Shown here: positions 61,952 to 64,000 of the stretch, piece by piece | How the letters are laid out: every line of letters begins with the position of its first letter | Numbering within the stretch: position 1 is the first letter of the stretch | NCBI GenBank assembly: GCA_964219355.1 | Contig: CAXPOZ010000001.1 | Coordinates: forward strand, 992,001 to 1,056,000 | Reading direction: 5' to 3' | DNA from: Parvularcula sp964219355 | GTDB taxonomy: Bacteria > Pseudomonadota > Alphaproteobacteria > Caulobacterales > Parvularculaceae | Length of the DNA: 64,000 nucleotides | Notes under the pieces: model-generated | Told to the model about the DNA's origin: nothing | Databases searched by the model: none | The model's input: the letters and a program-made list of their open reading frames with translations, nothing else | Translations under genes and position numbers: made by a program

Positions 61952-64000
61952 TTATTCAGCTTTGTGATCGACTGGCGTGGCGTCGGTCAGGCCGAAAATA
62001 TCGAGTGCGAAGGCATAAAGATGGGCGCGCTCTTCCATCCGCTCAAACCGGGCAGCTGAGCCGCCATGGCCCGCCGCCATATTCATCCGCAGGAGGAACG
62101 GTCCGCCCGTTGCCTCCTCACGCAGGCGCGCGATCCATTTGGCTGGCTCCCAATAGGTGACACGGTAATCGGTCAGCCCGCCGGTTGCGAGGATCGGCGG
62201 ATAGGCAGCACCCTGCTTGATGTTGTCATAAGGCGAGTATTTCGCGATCCAGCCATATTCTTCGGCGGACGTGATCGGGTTTCCCCATTCATCCCATTCA
62301 GGCGGGGTCAGCGGCAGCGTGTCATCCGAGATCGTGTTGATCACATCGACAAAGGGCACCGCGCCCAGAATGCCGCCATAAAGCTCCGGATCAAGATTGA
62401 CCGCCGCACCAACGAGGAGGCCCCCCGCCGAGCCGCCATAGGCAACGATATTGCCTTTGGACGTGTACCCCTTATCTATCAGCGCATAGGCGCTGTCATT
62501 GAAATCTCGGAAGGTGTTTTCTTTCTTGTCGAGCTTGCCATCGAGATACCATTGGCGCCCCTTGGCAGAACCGCCACGGATATGCGCCAAGGCGTAGATC
62601 GCGCCACGATCGACCAGCGACAGGATCGAAGTGGAGAAACTGTCCGAAATATAGGCGCCATAAGAGCCATAACCGTAGAGCATGAGCGGCGCGGAGCCGT
62701 CCATCGGCGTTGTCTTCAGACGCATCACCATGACCGGGATCTTCGCGCCGTCACGGGCTTCGGCCTCAATCATCTCAACGACATAAAGGTCGGGATTATG
62801 ACCGGAGGGGACTTCCTGAGTCTTGCGCAGGGTCCGCTCGCGGCTTTCCATATTATAGTCGAAAGTCTTTTCCGGGGTGGACGGACTTTCATAGGAGAAG
62901 CGCACCATATTGGTATCGAACTCACCCCAGCCATGAACGCCGAGCGAATAGGCGCCCTCATCAAAGCTGATCGTGTGTTCATTCCCGTCATAATCGCCAA
63001 CGACGATGCGCGGCACCGCGTCGGAGCGTTCTACCCGGACGATATAGTCCTTGAACGGGACAAAATAGGAGAGATAGGTGCCCGGCCGGTGCGGCAGCCA
63101 GTCGGTCCAATTCTCCCTGTCCGGATTATCAACCGGCGCGGTCACGATCTTGAAGTCGACCGCGTCACCGGCATTGGTCTGGATATAGAAAAGATCGCCG
63201 CGGTGATCGACATCATAAAGCTGGTCATGCACGCGCGGCGCGATCAACGTCAGCTCCGCCATCGGATCATCGAGCGGCAGGAAGTGATTTTCCGAGGTCA
63301 CGCCATTGCCGATGCTGACGATCAGATAGTTCTCGGATGACGTATCGCCGATACCAATGAACATGGCATCGTCTTCTTCCTCATAGATCAGCCGGTCACT
63401 GGCCGGATCAGCGCCCAGCAGGTGATGCTTGACGCGCTTGGGCCGCTGATTGTCGTCCCGCTCGACATAGAAGAAGCTTTTCGAATCGGTCGCCCAAACA
63501 ACCCCGCCATCCGTTGACGGAATAGTTTCGTCATACTCATCGCCCGTCGCCAGATCGCGGATGCGCAGATCATAATATTCAGACCCCACGCGGTCGGTGC
63601 CGTAAGCGAGGAGCTTGTGATCGGGGGAGGTATCAATCCCGCCAATATCGAAGAATTTGGAGTCGCCGCGTTCCTTGTCGCCGTCAAAGATGACTTCCTC
63701 TGGCGCATTCTCTTCCGTCCGACGAGCATAGACCGGATACTCCCCGCCTTCGCGATATCGGACATAATATTCATAGGGGCCGTCGCGCATCGGGACACTG
63801 CTTGCATCCTCTTTCGTCCGTCCCCGCATTTCCGCGAAAAGGGTCTCGCGCAACTCCTCAAGGTGGCTGGTCGAATCTTTATAATATTCGACCTCCTCCT
63901 CGAGCTGTTCACGGATGTCTTCGCGCAGGAGGGACGGATCGCGGAGGACCTGTTGCCAGTTGTCGTCGCGAAGCCAGGCGTAATTATCGATCCGCTTAAT
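61952..64000 (-). CDS. Oligopeptidase B-type S9 peptidase, N-terminus beyond window
   Basis: The frame stays open to position 64000, giving 682 visible residues; about the first 20-30 residues lie outside. Visible N-terminal DNYAWLRDDNWQQVLRDP matches oligopeptidase B. The propeller domain runs to about residue 430, followed by the alpha/beta hydrolase domain. That domain has the serine in YGGSAGGLLVG and the histidine in GHGGSAARF. It cleaves short peptides, typically after Arg or Lys. No signal can be judged because the start is missing. Confidence 0.93.
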   Translation of the reverse strand: MKRIDNYAWLRDDNWQQVLRDPSLLREDIREQLEEEVEYYKDSTSHLEELRETLFAEMRGRTKEDASSVPMRDGPYEYYVRYREGGEYPVYARRTEENAPEEVIFDGDKERGDSKFFDIGGIDTSPDHKLLAYGTDRVGSEYYDLRIRDLATGDEYDETIPSTDGGVVWATDSKSFFYVERDDNQRPKRVKHHLLGADPASDRLIYEEEDDAMFIGIGDTSSENYLIVSIGNGVTSENHFLPLDDPMAELTLIAPRVHDQLYDVDHRGDLFYIQTNAGDAVDFKIVTAPVDNPDRENWTDWLPHRPGTYLSYFVPFKDYIVRVERSDAVPRIVVGDYDGNEHTISFDEGAYSLGVHGWGEFDTNMVRFSYESPSTPEKTFDYNMESRERTLRKTQEVPSGHNPDLYVVEMIEAEARDGAKIPVMVMRLKTTPMDGSAPLMLYGYGSYGAYISDSFSTSILSLVDRGAIYALAHIRGGSAKGRQWYLDGKLDKKENTFRDFNDSAYALIDKGYTSKGNIVAYGGSAGGLLVGAAVNLDPELYGGILGAVPFVDVINTISDDTLPLTPPEWDEWGNPITSAEEYGWIAKYSPYDNIKQGAAYPPILATGGLTDYRVTYWEPAKWIARLREEATGGPFLLRMNMAAGHGGSAARFERMEERAHLYAFALDIFGLTDATPVDHKAE

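Overview
The window is a chromosomal segment of a GC-rich alphaproteobacterium. Supporting features are a C4-pathway 5-aminolevulinate synthase, an F1 atpH-atpA-atpG-atpD block without the F0 genes, the gene order nadD-rsfS-rlmH-envC-ctpA, a sulfur-assimilation block cysG-DUF2849-cysI-DUF934-cysH, and a CtrA-like TTAA-N7-TTAAC site. There is no rRNA gene, so genus is not assigned; the gene content would fit Hyphomonadaceae, Parvularculaceae or relatives (inference). No tRNA, CRISPR array, complete transposon or prophage was seen.

Layout. 1-5.3 kb: an envelope-signalling cluster (CHASE2 sensor cut by the window edge, TPR/beta-barrel outer-membrane protein, exported FecR-domain protein, Crp-like regulator, double retropepsin lipoprotein). 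5.3-8.8 kb: gdhA, a CcmI-like gene and an AT-richer orphan gene. 8.8-15.7 kb: the F1 ATP synthase genes, unusually arranged. A small lipoprotein gene sits between atpA and atpG, and atpD is separated from atpC by about 1.7 kb. That gap holds three paralogous tiny membrane-protein genes and a multi-hairpin candidate RNA. 15.8-24.4 kb: a large membrane protein, TerC, a LuxR/DUF4199 pair, and ctpA-envC-rlmH-rsfS-nadD. 24.5-38.3 kb: UDP-sugar epimerase, ergothioneine genes egtB-egtD, SET protein, M24 peptidase, thiolase, folD-yggT, YceI, sterol-desaturase-like protein, ppa, old yellow enzyme and a GH19 endolysin-like protein. 38.4-46.8 kb: hemA, a universal stress protein behind an Fnr-type box, a glycosyltransferase, membrane-anchored RmuC, and def-fmt-truA. 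46.9-52.5 kb: two amidohydrolases, DUF1993, truB, rbfA. 52.5-58.1 kb: assimilatory sulfate reduction and siroheme genes with a divergent LysR regulator. 58.1-64 kb: small genes, an RTX pseudogene remnant, arsC-creA, a PQQ-type sugar dehydrogenase and an oligopeptidase B cut by the window edge.

The strongest unexplained signal is at 9.3-10.9 kb. Three exact TGTGA-N6-TCACA palindromes each lie exactly 21 bp upstream of a TAGGTT or TAGTTT hexamer, the geometry of a class II Crp/Fnr-activated promoter. They precede the candidate RNA and two of the tiny membrane-protein genes. Strong intrinsic terminators follow atpD, two of the small genes and the RNA, so this looks like a set of independently transcribed Crp-controlled units placed inside the ATP synthase locus, leaving atpC uncoupled from atpHAGD. 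The Crp-like regulator at 3.6-4.3 kb has an RE-x-x-x-R recognition helix like E. coli CRP and is a candidate, unproven, regulator.
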